A DNA stretch of 64,000 bases from Dactylellina haptotyla. Taxonomy: Eukaryota; Ascomycota; Orbiliomycetes; Orbiliales; Orbiliaceae. The translations under genes and the position numbers were made by a program. The stretch covers positions 3,844,001-3,908,000 of the forward strand of contig CM062379.1 in NCBI GenBank assembly GCA_031310005.1. The letters run 5' to 3'. The notes beneath the pieces are model-generated. The model saw nothing but the letters and a program-made list of their open reading frames with translations, did not search any database and had not been told where the DNA came from. Shown here one piece after another: positions 49,190 through 59,737 of this stretch; position 1 is the stretch's first letter; each line of letters starts with the position of its first letter.

Positions 49190-52100
49190 ATGGCTGACAA
49201 CCAACAAAGCTCCGGACCTGGCCGGGACCCGCAGAATCGGCCCCCCGAGGAGCAGAATCAGCAAGGTACAAGTGAAGCTGGCCCAGCTAACGAGCTGCCC
49301 ACATATGAGGATCACATGTCGCAAGTCTCCAGCGAGGAGGCGGCGGGATCTCGTTCTCACTATCCCTCTGATATCAAAACGACCAGTAACGATGATTGGC
49401 CATCAGTACCTCTGTCCCAGATCCCGACTGCCAGGTCGGAGCTTCATAACTACAGCACCGGGATACCCTCCCCATCGGCTACGAGCTTCCTGACGAGAAC
49501 CGGGAGCTCATTCTCCCGTCTTTCGAGCCGTCATACAGTGCCCACCGACGGCGACCTCAACATTGAGACTGTACCCCCACCAGCGTACAGTGAAATTGGA
49601 GATAGCTATTTAGAAATCGACCAGAACGGATTATCGAGCAAAGCTCGAATTCTAGGTAGATAGATATCACAAAGTAGCCTTCGAAACCTATTTGACTAAT
49701 CAAACTCAATCTAGACGATGGACGTATCGATATCAGTATCAACCAACGCTCGAAGAAGTTCTCGAACATTCTCTTGCCTGCCCTGACACAGACTCTCAGC
49801 CAGCTCCCAGGTGCGCCGTCCGTACCGACGGTACCGGAGCTCGATGTGCCAAGAGGTCTTCAGGGCAAAGATGTTCCAAAACTCAACATAGTCATCCAGA
49901 TCATCGGTTCCAGAGGTGATGTGCAACCCTTCGTAGCCCTGGGAAAGATCTTGAAGAACAATCCTCCATACCACAGAGTCAGAATAGCCACCCACCCCAC
50001 CTTCCACAAGTTCGTTGAAGAAAACGACCTTGAATTCTTCTCTATCGGTGGAGACCCTGCGGAGCTTATGGCCTTTATGGTCAAGAACCCAGGTTTGATG
50101 CCAGGATGGGACAGTTTGAGACAAGGTGACGTCGGAAAAAGAAGAAAGGCTATGTACGAAATGTTGCTAGGTTGTTGGAGAAGCTGCATCGAAGGCGGGA
50201 CTGGCTTATCACCCTTTTCTGAATCGATACCTCGACCAGGTCAAGAGGCTCTGGAAAGCTGTTTCGTTGCGGATGCAATCATTGCCAACCCTCCGAGCTT
50301 CGCACACATACATTGCGCGGAGAGGTTGGCTATTCCGCTGCACTTGATGTTCACGTAAGTCGCCGCTTCCAAGCAGTTTACAATATTTCACATCTTAACC
50401 AGCCGTCTCTCTAGCATGCCATGGACACCAACCCAGAGCTTTCCCCACCCTCTCGCCAACATCAGGAGCTCTAATACAGAGGCAAACATTACTAATTTCT
50501 TGACGTATACAATGGTTGAGATGATGACCTGGCAAGGCCTTGGAGATTTGGTTAATAAATTCCGTGAGAGAACATTGGGATTGGATCCCGTCAGTACCAT
50601 GTGGGCCCCTGGTATGATCCAGAGGCTGAAGGTACCACACACGTACTGTTGGTCTCCTGCACTGATTCCAAAACCTGAGGATTGGGGCCAACATATCAAG
50701 ATCTCTGGATTTTACTTCCTGGATCTTGCTAATAACTACAATCCCCCTGAAGACTTAGCTGCATTTTTGGATGCAGGTCCGCCGCCTGTTTACATCGGCT
50801 TTGGCTCGATCGTGGTCGATGATCCAAATGCGCTTACAAATATGATATTTGACGCCGTTAAATTGACTGGCGTCAGAGCACTGGTGTCCAAAGGATGGGG
50901 TGGTCTGGGGGGCGACTCTTTGGCAGTCCCTGAAAATGTCTTCATGTTGGGAAATTGCCCGCACGATTGGTTATTTAAGAAGGTGGCTTGTGTCGTACAT
51001 CACGGTGGAGCTGGTACCACTGCTATCGGTGTAGCTTTAGGGCGACCAACTGTCATCGTTCCATTCTTTGGTGATCAGCCATTCTGGGGATCTATGGTCC
51101 ACCGTGCTGGCGCCGGACCAGCACCCGTCCCGTTCAAAGAGCTTACTGCTGAGAAGCTTGCAGAATCCATCCAATTTGCACTTAGCCCCGAGGCTCAGAC
51201 CGCAGCAGGCTTGATCGCGGATAAGATTAAACAAGAAGCAGGAACTGTTACTGGCTCAGACAGCTTCCACGCTTCGTTGGACAAGCAAAGATTGAGGTGC
51301 TTGGTTGATCCAAGGCGAGCAGCTGTGTGGAGAGTCAAGCGAACTGAAGTTAGGCTTTCTGCAGTTGCTGCGGCTTTTCTACAGTCTCAGGGATTGCTGT
51401 ACTACAGCGATCTTAAATTGTGAGTACAATGAGTCCCCCGCCTGCTTAAATTTCTATATAACTAACAATCAAGAAAGATGTCGGCATCAGGAATGGCAGA
51501 CCACAATTGGACCTATAGAACCAATCTCAGGCGCCACATCAGCTCTTCTCGGAACCATTGGCAGTGTAATGATGGGTGTGGGTGATTTTCCAAAGGAAAT
51601 CTTCAGAGCCGCAAAGCAAGCTGCCGCGAAACCAGATACGGCTTCGAATGCAGATTCCAGCTCGATTGCAGGTTCGGTCACTACACCGACATCTATAACA
51701 ACCCCTACATCTGCAGCACCTATGTCCGCAGTTCCCGGTTCGGCTACCCAGAGTACTCATCGGTCGGTGTTCTCAACATCAGCGACACCTAGTCGCCAAG
51801 CCTCGTTCGAGTCTATGAGAGACTCTGAGATAACTTCTCTCTCGAGTTATGATTCTGAGAAGTTGAATAGGGATCTGCCAGAACTACCTCCAATGCCTAT
51901 CCTGCCGCCGCCTCCACCACTAGCTTCGGCGAGTCCGAGCAAGGAGACTGCAGATTTCCATCAGACAACTTCTAACCCAGAAAGCAGCGGCACTGGGTCA
52001 CATCGTTCTGCCATGGGAGCGGCCTTGAACTCTGTGCATAGATCACGGTCTAACTCGCCGATGAGTCGGCTTCGTCGATCCATGAGATCTCATACGGATT

Positions 52101-53942
52101 CCTCTGTGGGCAGTTCCCACACTCCGCGGGACAGATCCACTTCTCCACACCATAAAAAACTTCACAAAGAGAGAACTCTCCCAGTGGAAGGCTCTGCGCC
52201 CCATAAACTTCACAAGGAGCGGACTTCTCAGTCTGTTGGTGATACTCCTGGATCCACGAGCCACCATACTCATACGCCTAGTATTTCTTCGGAATCCTCT
52301 GCGCTGACCACATCTACGCAAAAGGAGGGGCCGACTCTCGAACACTGGATCGGGGCGGGCAAGGGAGCGGGCCGTATCGCCGGAGCCGTCATGAAGTCTC
52401 CTTTAGATTTCACACTTGCCCTTGCTCAGGGATTCCATAATGCTCCACTGCTGTATGGTGACACTACAGTGAGAAAGACGGAGAGGGTTACTGGTATGGG
52501 CAGCGGCTTGAAAGTGGCGGGCAAAGAGTTCGCATTCGGCCTATATGATGGCGTATCAGGACTTGTCACCCAGCCAGTGCAAGGCGCCAAAGAAGGAGGA
52601 GGTGCCGGATTCTGGAAAGGTGTCGGCAAGGGTGTTGGAGGCCTTGTCCTCAAACCCGGCGCCGCTCTTTGGGGTCTTACCGGATATACCTTCAAAGGTA
52701 TCTACGAGGAGCTCAGGAAGCTCCAGCACACTGATGTGGATGGGTACATCGTCTCTGCCAGGATAATGGAGGGCATTGAAGAATTGAAGACCTACCAGCA
52801 GGCTGAGTTGGACACTATGCTCAAACGATGGAATGCCCTCAATGTCGAGAGAGTTAAAGGAGGTAAACACAAGCATAGGGGAGAAAAAGGCAAAGAAAAG
52901 GACAAGGAGGACAAGGACAAAAAGAAGAAGAAGAAGAGATTCGGTTGCAGCAAGGATGAAGTCTCCGTAGAACCGGTTACGGATGAGGCTGAAAGGGCAC
53001 AGGAGGAGATCGATGATGCACCCGAGAACCGATATAATCCAACCATTGGAGCGAATCTCGATCAGGAAACTATGAACTCTTTGTCACATGCGGCCGGATA
53101 TCCAGCTCGTGGACCAGTTCACCAGCTAAGAGCGCCGCCGTTTGATCCGGATCTCCACCGACAACGTGTAATGGGGAGCATCTCCAATCCACTTGAAGTT
53201 GAACAGGCTATTCGAGAATCAGTGCGCCGAACCTCGAGAGGAGATATCGCTGAAGATAGATTGATCGAACAGGCGCTCTGGACTTCCATGGCGGAGGTGG
53301 CAAGCCAAGCCCACGAAGAAGATGACGAATTGGTTCTCAAGCGCGTCATCACAGCGTCTATGGCAACTCCTGGGCTGGATGAGGCTGACAATGAAGCTCA
53401 CACGGAAATGGAACTAGCTCTTACGAGAAGCTTAACAGAATCATACGCCAAACAGCCATCAGCCGACGTCGACCCTGAAGAGCTTGCTCGTGCAATTGAA
53501 GAGAGCAAGAACGTAGTCTATCCTGACGAGGAAGCGCACCAAGATCTAGAACTCGCGCTGAAGATGTCCAAACAAGAGGAGGAGAAGCAACAGGGGCATA
53601 CTGATGATGATGATTTGCAGCGTGTTTTGGAGATGTCAATGAAGGAGGAGGAAGAGAAGAAACGTAAAGAGAAGGAAGAAGAGGAGGTAGTGATGAAGTA
53701 TGTCATGCGGATGAGTATGGCGGAGCAAAAGTTTAAGGCCCCCTTGCAGGAGGATACACACGACGGTGGGACAGATTCATCATCAGGATATCATCCTGGC
53801 GGGAGGTGAGTTCTTGAACTCCAGAGCAGAATAATTTATTTGGCCCCAAGTTCTAACTTTAGTTTTTACCGCTTGTAGCTCTAAAGATGCGGAGCAAGAA
53901 GAACTAGACCGTGCCATCAAGGAGAGCTTGAAGTCACCATAG
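49190..53942 (+). CDS. Sterol-glucosyltransferase-like protein with Vps13-like and UIM-repeat tail
   Basis: Probably transfers a sugar from a UDP-sugar to a sterol or other lipid. Five exons: 49190-49655, 49715-50354, 50415-51419, 51478-53805 and 53879-53942; 1500 residues. The disordered head carries VPPPAYSE at about 127-134. The N-terminal Rossmann domain begins LNIVIQIIGSRGDVQPFVAL, and the donor-binding domain has VVHHGGAGTTAIGVALGRP and FFGDQPFWG, as in sterol 3-beta-glucosyltransferases. After serine/proline-rich linkers, residues about 1000-1120 form a glycine-rich region (GLYDGVSGLVTQPVQGAKEG, GFWKGVGKGVGGLVLKPGAA) like Vps13/Atg2 C-terminal amphipathic helices. A lysine-rich stretch (about 1166-1190) and about nine UIM-like repeats (from about 1270, for example EELARAIEESK and EELDRAIKESL) follow. 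It lacks the GRAM/PH head of Atg26. Confidence 0.85.
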
Positions 53943-56674
53943 GTCCGAGGGGCTAGTAATCAATTCCTTTTCGATTTGCTACGTTGAACGAGTCACTTTG
54001 TGTTTTGACGTGATGTTGCATTCTGGGAAATTTTGGAGGATAGAACGAGCTCAGGCGTTTTAGCGTGTGTACGAAATAATGAATAGTCTAATGCAGTCGT
54101 CCGGTTTCATGAACTGTAATTTCTACGCGTGATTTGCTTTACAACAGCACACCGCCTCAACGCACCTGTTCCGTCGGAGCCGGATGTAGCCCGCAGCTGT
54201 GGGACAGCTGGTTGTTATGATATTAAAATCCCACTCTTGCGGCTCGGAGTGGGCCGACATATCCTCATTTTCGTGTATCACAACCGCCAATCGTAGTTTC
54301 ACGATCGGGGCGCTCAAGCAGACGGAATACTTCTGGGTTGTTTGTTGCAAGTTTTTAGCAGCCTGATATATAGCCGGGAAGATAAGGGAAAATAACCAAA
54401 GAAAGAAAGAGAAAAAACCCGCGCGCCCGGCGTTCTTGTGGTGGGAGCGGGTTTGTTTCATGATTATTTATTTCTTGGGGGGAAGGGGCGAATGGATGGC
54501 ATCACGGAGAGCGGGGCGCGCCAGATTCTGTTCCTGCAAGGTACCTGAGTGTTTCTTGAAAGGGGGTTGAATATCGATATCTGGAGAGAGCTAAGCTTTG
54601 TGTCCACCAGGAAAATGCGGTTATTTGGCTGATTTTAAAGTGGGCCCTATAAAAGTATTTGAAGTATACATTTGAGATTTCCACTTAGCCTCTTTTGGTG
54701 CCTACGTAAGATATATGGGTTGAGTATATAATGCCAAATCTGCTCGAAGTCTCTATTTTCTGTCTTATTTTTGGAATGAGCCGATGATTGTTGAAGATTG
54801 TATTCGGGTATATATTTTCGTCCAGGTTGATAGGCAGCAAGAGAGCTCGAGAGGACTGAAGGCGGTGTCATCCGTCCATCCAACAGCTCGGTTCTGGGCC
54901 TCGTGGAGGGGACCTTGCAGGAGCCGTGCAGCCGATATCGCGCGGCCGCCTCGCAAGAGCAAACAAAACGGTGTGTGCCTACTGTACCTGAGAATGTTTG
55001 TTTCGGGTCTCGTGGCTGCCGTCCGTTTAGTGCAATCAGTAGCGAGAGGTGTGGTTTATACGACGCAAACCATGGTGCAGGTTAATGAAAACAGCTTAAC
55101 ACACGACGGGCCAATATCAACAGATTAACGATGTGATATCACAGGAGAGCTCTCCGCGAAGCAAACAGGTTTGCATTTGGGCGTCTGCGTGCGCCGGTCG
55201 CCAACTGTGTTGAAGCATCGCCGTTTGGGGGGTGTTTCTCGTTGTGGTAATTTCCCGATTCCCTCTGGTAACACCGCCGATCCTGTCCATCACAACGCAT
55301 GGGGATTTTGGCAGCGGGTTTACGTCGTCCACGTTATCATCACGGTGACGGTGCTGGTGATGCGGCTGCTGAGGAGATTAAAAGCGAATTGCGTTCTGCA
55401 GCGTGATGATTAAAGGCTCCTCGTTCCTGTTTCTTTCGTATTGAACACTGCAGCAGGGAAAGCGGAGGAGATGAGGAGGTAATCAAAGACATCTCCCATG
55501 CCCGGACCCATGCTCGACCCCCATGTCATCTCCCATGCCGAAAGAGCGTTGCAAGCTGAGAGGGGCGGCGATGGCTGCCAGTCAATTTCTACCAACCAGA
55601 TGGGCCATCGGACGGCTACCCCTAGTCGGCTCTATCATCAGCCGGCCCTGGCCCTGGACCGAGTTGCTGGTTCATTGTCCATTGTGGTCGCAGCGCCGGG
55701 GCAGATTGGCTAGATAGCGAATCCTCAAAGAACCAGGCTAGTTAAGGGGAACGGAAAGGAAGAAAGAGAGCCTTTCTGATCTCGCACAGGGCAATCGCCC
55801 AGCAGATGCGCAGCTACGACTAATAACAGGAAGAAGAGGTCACACTTGTTACTCACCGCGTATGCAGGTAAGTTAGTCCTCTTTGGACGTGGAAAGGGGA
55901 CTTTCTCAGCAAGAAACATTTGATATCAGTGCTTCCCTGCCCCTTCTTCCTTGTGATGCCGAATCCCCACGAATCCTCTGTCAAAGGTGACCTCTTGCAG
56001 ACAATCCAACTGAGACCCGTCGACCTTCTCCGCCTACGATTGGACTGATTAAAATGCAAGCGATTGCGATCTTCGACTCGTCGGCTAAAGTATTAATCTG
56101 TATGTAGGTACCTACATATACGAGCAGCACGTTGTCTTTTTGCGAAGCCTACTCCAACCTCCAAGAACGTGGGCAAGGTCCCAGAACTCGGAGTCAAAGC
56201 GTACATGGTGACGGTCTGGGCATCGCACCACGCCACCGAACAGACGAACCCCAGGCGAACCCGAAATTGGACAGGCCATATTGGCTTGCTTTGTGGGTGT
56301 GTCTGTCTCTCTTCCCCCCATTATTCCGGGTCTCCGTATCAGTGAATGATTTGAGGTCTTTTTTCCTTTCTCCTCTTTTTACTTCTTGATTCTCTTTTCG
56401 TCAAATCTTTTTTTGGGATTCAAGCGACCTTTGGACGACAGGTCTTTCCGCGGAGACGAGGTAGAGGTATACCAAGACTAGAAGGAAGAAAGTGTTCGTG
56501 GAAAGCAGACCGAAGCGAGCGAACAGCCCGGGACTCGGGAACGAGGTGTTCCTGCTTCTTGGCCCGTAGCAAACAAACAGCAAACACCTTTCTGCGAGGT
56601 GAGAGTGGCCGACGAGAGGGAAGATAAGAGCGAGCGAGCGACGGGAAAACAATCATCCTCTGGCTTAGAAGCAC
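53943..56674. other. 2.7 kb intergenic region
   Basis: No supported gene. It holds the 3' flank of the glycosyltransferase gene, mixed sequence with scattered short frames, the palindrome at 56103, and pyrimidine-rich promoter-like sequence (about 56340-56420) ahead of the membrane-protein gene. Confidence 0.55.
56103..56120. promoter_or_regulatory. Perfect 18-base palindrome containing GGTACC
   Basis: TATGTAGGTACCTACATA is its own reverse complement. Its core TAGGTACCTA resembles a dimeric transcription-factor site, and TACCTAC also occurs in the repeat at 12189. It lies about 560 bases upstream of the 56675 gene. Confidence 0.4.
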
Positions 56675-58528
56675 ATGGCTGCTGCGGCTGGCGGCGGTTC
56701 GATGCTGCAGATACTTCGACAGAGACAACGAAGACAGTTGAGCAGACGGGATTCTAAAGATATCCGACAGCAAATCCAACAGCGGCAGGATGCACCTGCA
56801 CCGACAGAAGGTGTCGCCGTTACAACGCTGGTCCTCACCGAGACCCTGATAACGCCGTCCGCAACCTTGACCCAGATATTGACAATTGCGCCACCACCAA
56901 CGGCGACTCCTCTTCCATCCAACTTGCTGCCTGTTGAAAATACATCTTCCGACACCGCTTCGTCGTCGACGGTTGGCGACGACATGGCGACAACATCAAT
57001 ATCACATACATCCAACGCTGTACGCTCGAATACGAGCAAGTCCACCACCATGGTTTCCTCCCCTACCACAGCTGGAAGCGCGCCGCCCTCAACAAGAACA
57101 CCAGACATCGGCGCAACACGGTCCGGCGTTGATATCAAAGCTCTGGTGCCTGCAATCGTCGGTGGCGCCATTTTTCTTGTAATAGTTGCTTTCATTTTGG
57201 GATACTGCGTGCGCAGAAGAAGGAACCGACGTTATGAAGAGGAAGACTACCCTGACGATGTAGTAAATGAGATAGATGTCGATCGAGGTTATAATATAGA
57301 AGGGTATACTGCTGAAGGTGACGCCGCATATCCATACGGAACAGAGACATACGGGACAGCGGAATCGAGAGTAGCTCCCGAGTCCAACGAGAAACAACAA
57401 CCACAGGCAACGTCTCGTAATATTCCTGACATCAATATCGACCAGTCCCATGCGCACGCTCGAAATAGGTCGCTCAGCAAAGGCACTTCACAGTCTAAGG
57501 AAGGGCTTCTGAGCGATGTTAGCAAGCTGGGTCCTGATGGCGCCACCGAACGTGAAAAGCGAAATGCTATGGCAATGTTTAGGAGGTCTACTGCCCAAGA
57601 CTCCGCAACCATCCCTCACCATTTAAGGCATCTTCGGCCAGAATCCGTCTCAACAGATGGACTTCGAAACATATCAGATGAAGGTGATTTCCCAAGAGGC
57701 GTTAACCAACCCGGAACGGAACGTATTTCTAAGATCGGTATGGCCCTTTCAACATCCGATAAATCCATCCAGGAGGACAACATATCCGCCGTACTTCAGG
57801 AGGAACCCAGACCGCCACCTCAAGCAAGGAGCGGTCCGTTCCAAGGTTCACATACCATGTTCTTTGAGGAAACGCCGCCACTGTATTCTGTTACCCAGGG
57901 ATCATACTTTGGCGGCGGAGGGGCAGCCAGCAAGTCCACTATGCCTCCGCGAATTGAACAACCACCAGACTTTGGAACCGTTGGCTCAGGTCACTCTAGC
58001 AATCAATCGCGGTTTGCTGGCCGATCTGATATTGCCACACCTTCGCCTCCTGGAACTCCCACCCGAGATTCGCGCGACAACGACCGGGACACATCGACCA
58101 GCAGTCGACGCTCTTCGAGACGTGGCTCCGGAATATTTGGATTGGCTGCTGCTACGTTGGCGACAGCATCGGAGACCCGAAAGACTAGACCCAAGAGCTG
58201 GGATCGGAAAGGCAGAAAGTGGGACCGAAAGCGGCACAGTCGCGGCCGAGGAGTCGCAGCACCAGCCGGCCTTGAGAAACGGAAACCGAATAAAAGTAGA
58301 TCTCGGAGTCGAAGCAACGCTGTATGGACCGCTTGGTTCGACAGCAGTAGCGAAGGCGAGGAAGATCAAGACGGAGACGGCGATGTCATCGAACCAATAC
58401 CTCTGCCTGGTGGAATCGTCACGTCCAAGTCCCAGAGAAAAAAGAGAGTACTCTTTAATTCGACTTCCGACATTTCTGAGAATCCAACCGTCTCGAGTTC
58501 TCGGACACTAACCAATTCAAATGCTTGA
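56675..58528 (+). CDS. Mucin-like one-span membrane protein, possible surface sensor
   Basis: Uninterrupted frame of 617 residues. The N-terminal 150 residues are rich in Thr/Ser/Pro with TS and TT runs, suited to heavy O-mannosylation, and include an arginine/glutamine-rich start with no classical signal peptide. One hydrophobic span (about 156-179, ALVPAIVGGAIFLVIVAFIL) is followed by a stop-transfer RRRRNRR. The cytosolic part is acidic then Ser/Arg-rich, with PPLYSV at about 402-407, a serine/arginine stretch (KRKPNKSRSRSRSNAVW) and a Ser/Asn tail. The layout resembles wall-stress sensors of the Mid2/Wtl type, but no cysteine-rich head is present. The absence of a leader means a signal-anchor topology, or an unseen upstream exon. 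Confidence 0.75.
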   Translation: MAAAAGGGSMLQILRQRQRRQLSRRDSKDIRQQIQQRQDAPAPTEGVAVTTLVLTETLITPSATLTQILTIAPPPTATPLPSNLLPVENTSSDTASSSTVGDDMATTSISHTSNAVRSNTSKSTTMVSSPTTAGSAPPSTRTPDIGATRSGVDIKALVPAIVGGAIFLVIVAFILGYCVRRRRNRRYEEEDYPDDVVNEIDVDRGYNIEGYTAEGDAAYPYGTETYGTAESRVAPESNEKQQPQATSRNIPDINIDQSHAHARNRSLSKGTSQSKEGLLSDVSKLGPDGATEREKRNAMAMFRRSTAQDSATIPHHLRHLRPESVSTDGLRNISDEGDFPRGVNQPGTERISKIGMALSTSDKSIQEDNISAVLQEEPRPPPQARSGPFQGSHTMFFEETPPLYSVTQGSYFGGGGAASKSTMPPRIEQPPDFGTVGSGHSSNQSRFAGRSDIATPSPPGTPTRDSRDNDRDTSTSSRRSSRRGSGIFGLAAATLATASETRKTRPKSWDRKGRKWDRKRHSRGRGVAAPAGLEKRKPNKSRSRSRSNAVWTAWFDSSSEGEEDQDGDGDVIEPIPLPGGIVTSKSQRKKRVLFNSTSDISENPTVSSSRTLTNSNA

Positions 58529-59737
58529 TACCCCTCTCGTTCAGCAACTTCAGATACCCCACAGCTTCTAGTTTACAATACCATGCTTCCGGTATACTGC
58601 TTTTTTCCCCCTAGTTTATATTTTCCGAACAATCTACGAAACTTAACCTTCGATACGTATTGCAATACTCGCCCACCTATCACTTCAGAAAATTTTACGA
58701 TTTCTTTCCACGACAACCTTCGAGCTAGATGAGCGTTTCGTCACTGTCTGCTGTCGATTTTGTTTTTTTTTTAAATTCTATATATCTACGGCCTCCCGAA
58801 TATTCTTTCGAACTCTCCCTTTACGCCTTCATTCGTCATGCATAGCGTGCATTCTATTTATTCTCTTTTACACTAAAATTCTCGACATTCCGTCACGGCT
58901 GATATTTGATAAAAAAATACATACTCTAACTGATATTAATATCGTATATCGCAACATAAATCCACAAATCACTTATTAATATTTCTTTGCAGCTTTTGTT
59001 TTGTGTATATACTCTTCTTTCGTACACCACTGGTACCAACTACCACCTCTACCAACTGTTGAATCTGTCGGCCGAATATTTCTTGGGCTTTAATAGGATC
59101 GTTTCTAGGTTGTTTCTTTTCCTTTTCTGTTCAACTTTCTACTCACCTTTGCGATTCACCTCTTAGATGAACCGAATTTCAATATTCACTGTTTTCCTTT
59201 TTCTTTACTTGCCCCCTGTTTACCTTTCTCTATTTCCTTTCTTTTGCGCATGGAGTACGAATTGGTGGGATGCATTTTGCGGGTTTTAACAACCGTTTTT
59301 CTCTTTATCACTATTCTTTCAAGTTGGGAATTTTGTGAAAATAATTTCAAAGGGGGATATCGGTTACTTTATGGTGGACTATAACCAGGTTCAGGATGGC
59401 GATCCAATAAAACAATGGACTTTGCAGTCTCGATTTTTCTTTTCATTCCAGAGCCCACTCGCTTATATTCATTCATCTTACAACGTGCACATTTGTGATA
59501 TTCAAAATTTTGATGGAGGTTAAACCATATATACACATGATTTTGACGGACGCCGGTACACGAACCCAGTTCTAAATCTAACAAGACCGTCTATTTCCGA
59601 TGCGATATTCTTTAATGGTTTATTTTTCAATAGGCGAGGAGGGAGCCGAGGGTGATGATCTAGACAAGGCAAATGGGGCCTATATCGCCGTTTTGTTAGT
59701 AATATATCTTTTAAATTAGAGTCTCTCTAGGGTTGAT
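58529..59737. other. Convergent intergenic region, AT-rich
   Basis: 3' flanks of the membrane-protein gene and cho2. T-rich with many short homopolymers; no gene seen. Confidence 0.6.

Noticed and set aside
57657-58511. 284-codon plus-strand frame inside the 56675 gene
   Set aside because: Alternative-frame shadow of the Ser/Arg-rich cytosolic part, with translation typical of frame-shifted low-complexity coding sequence.
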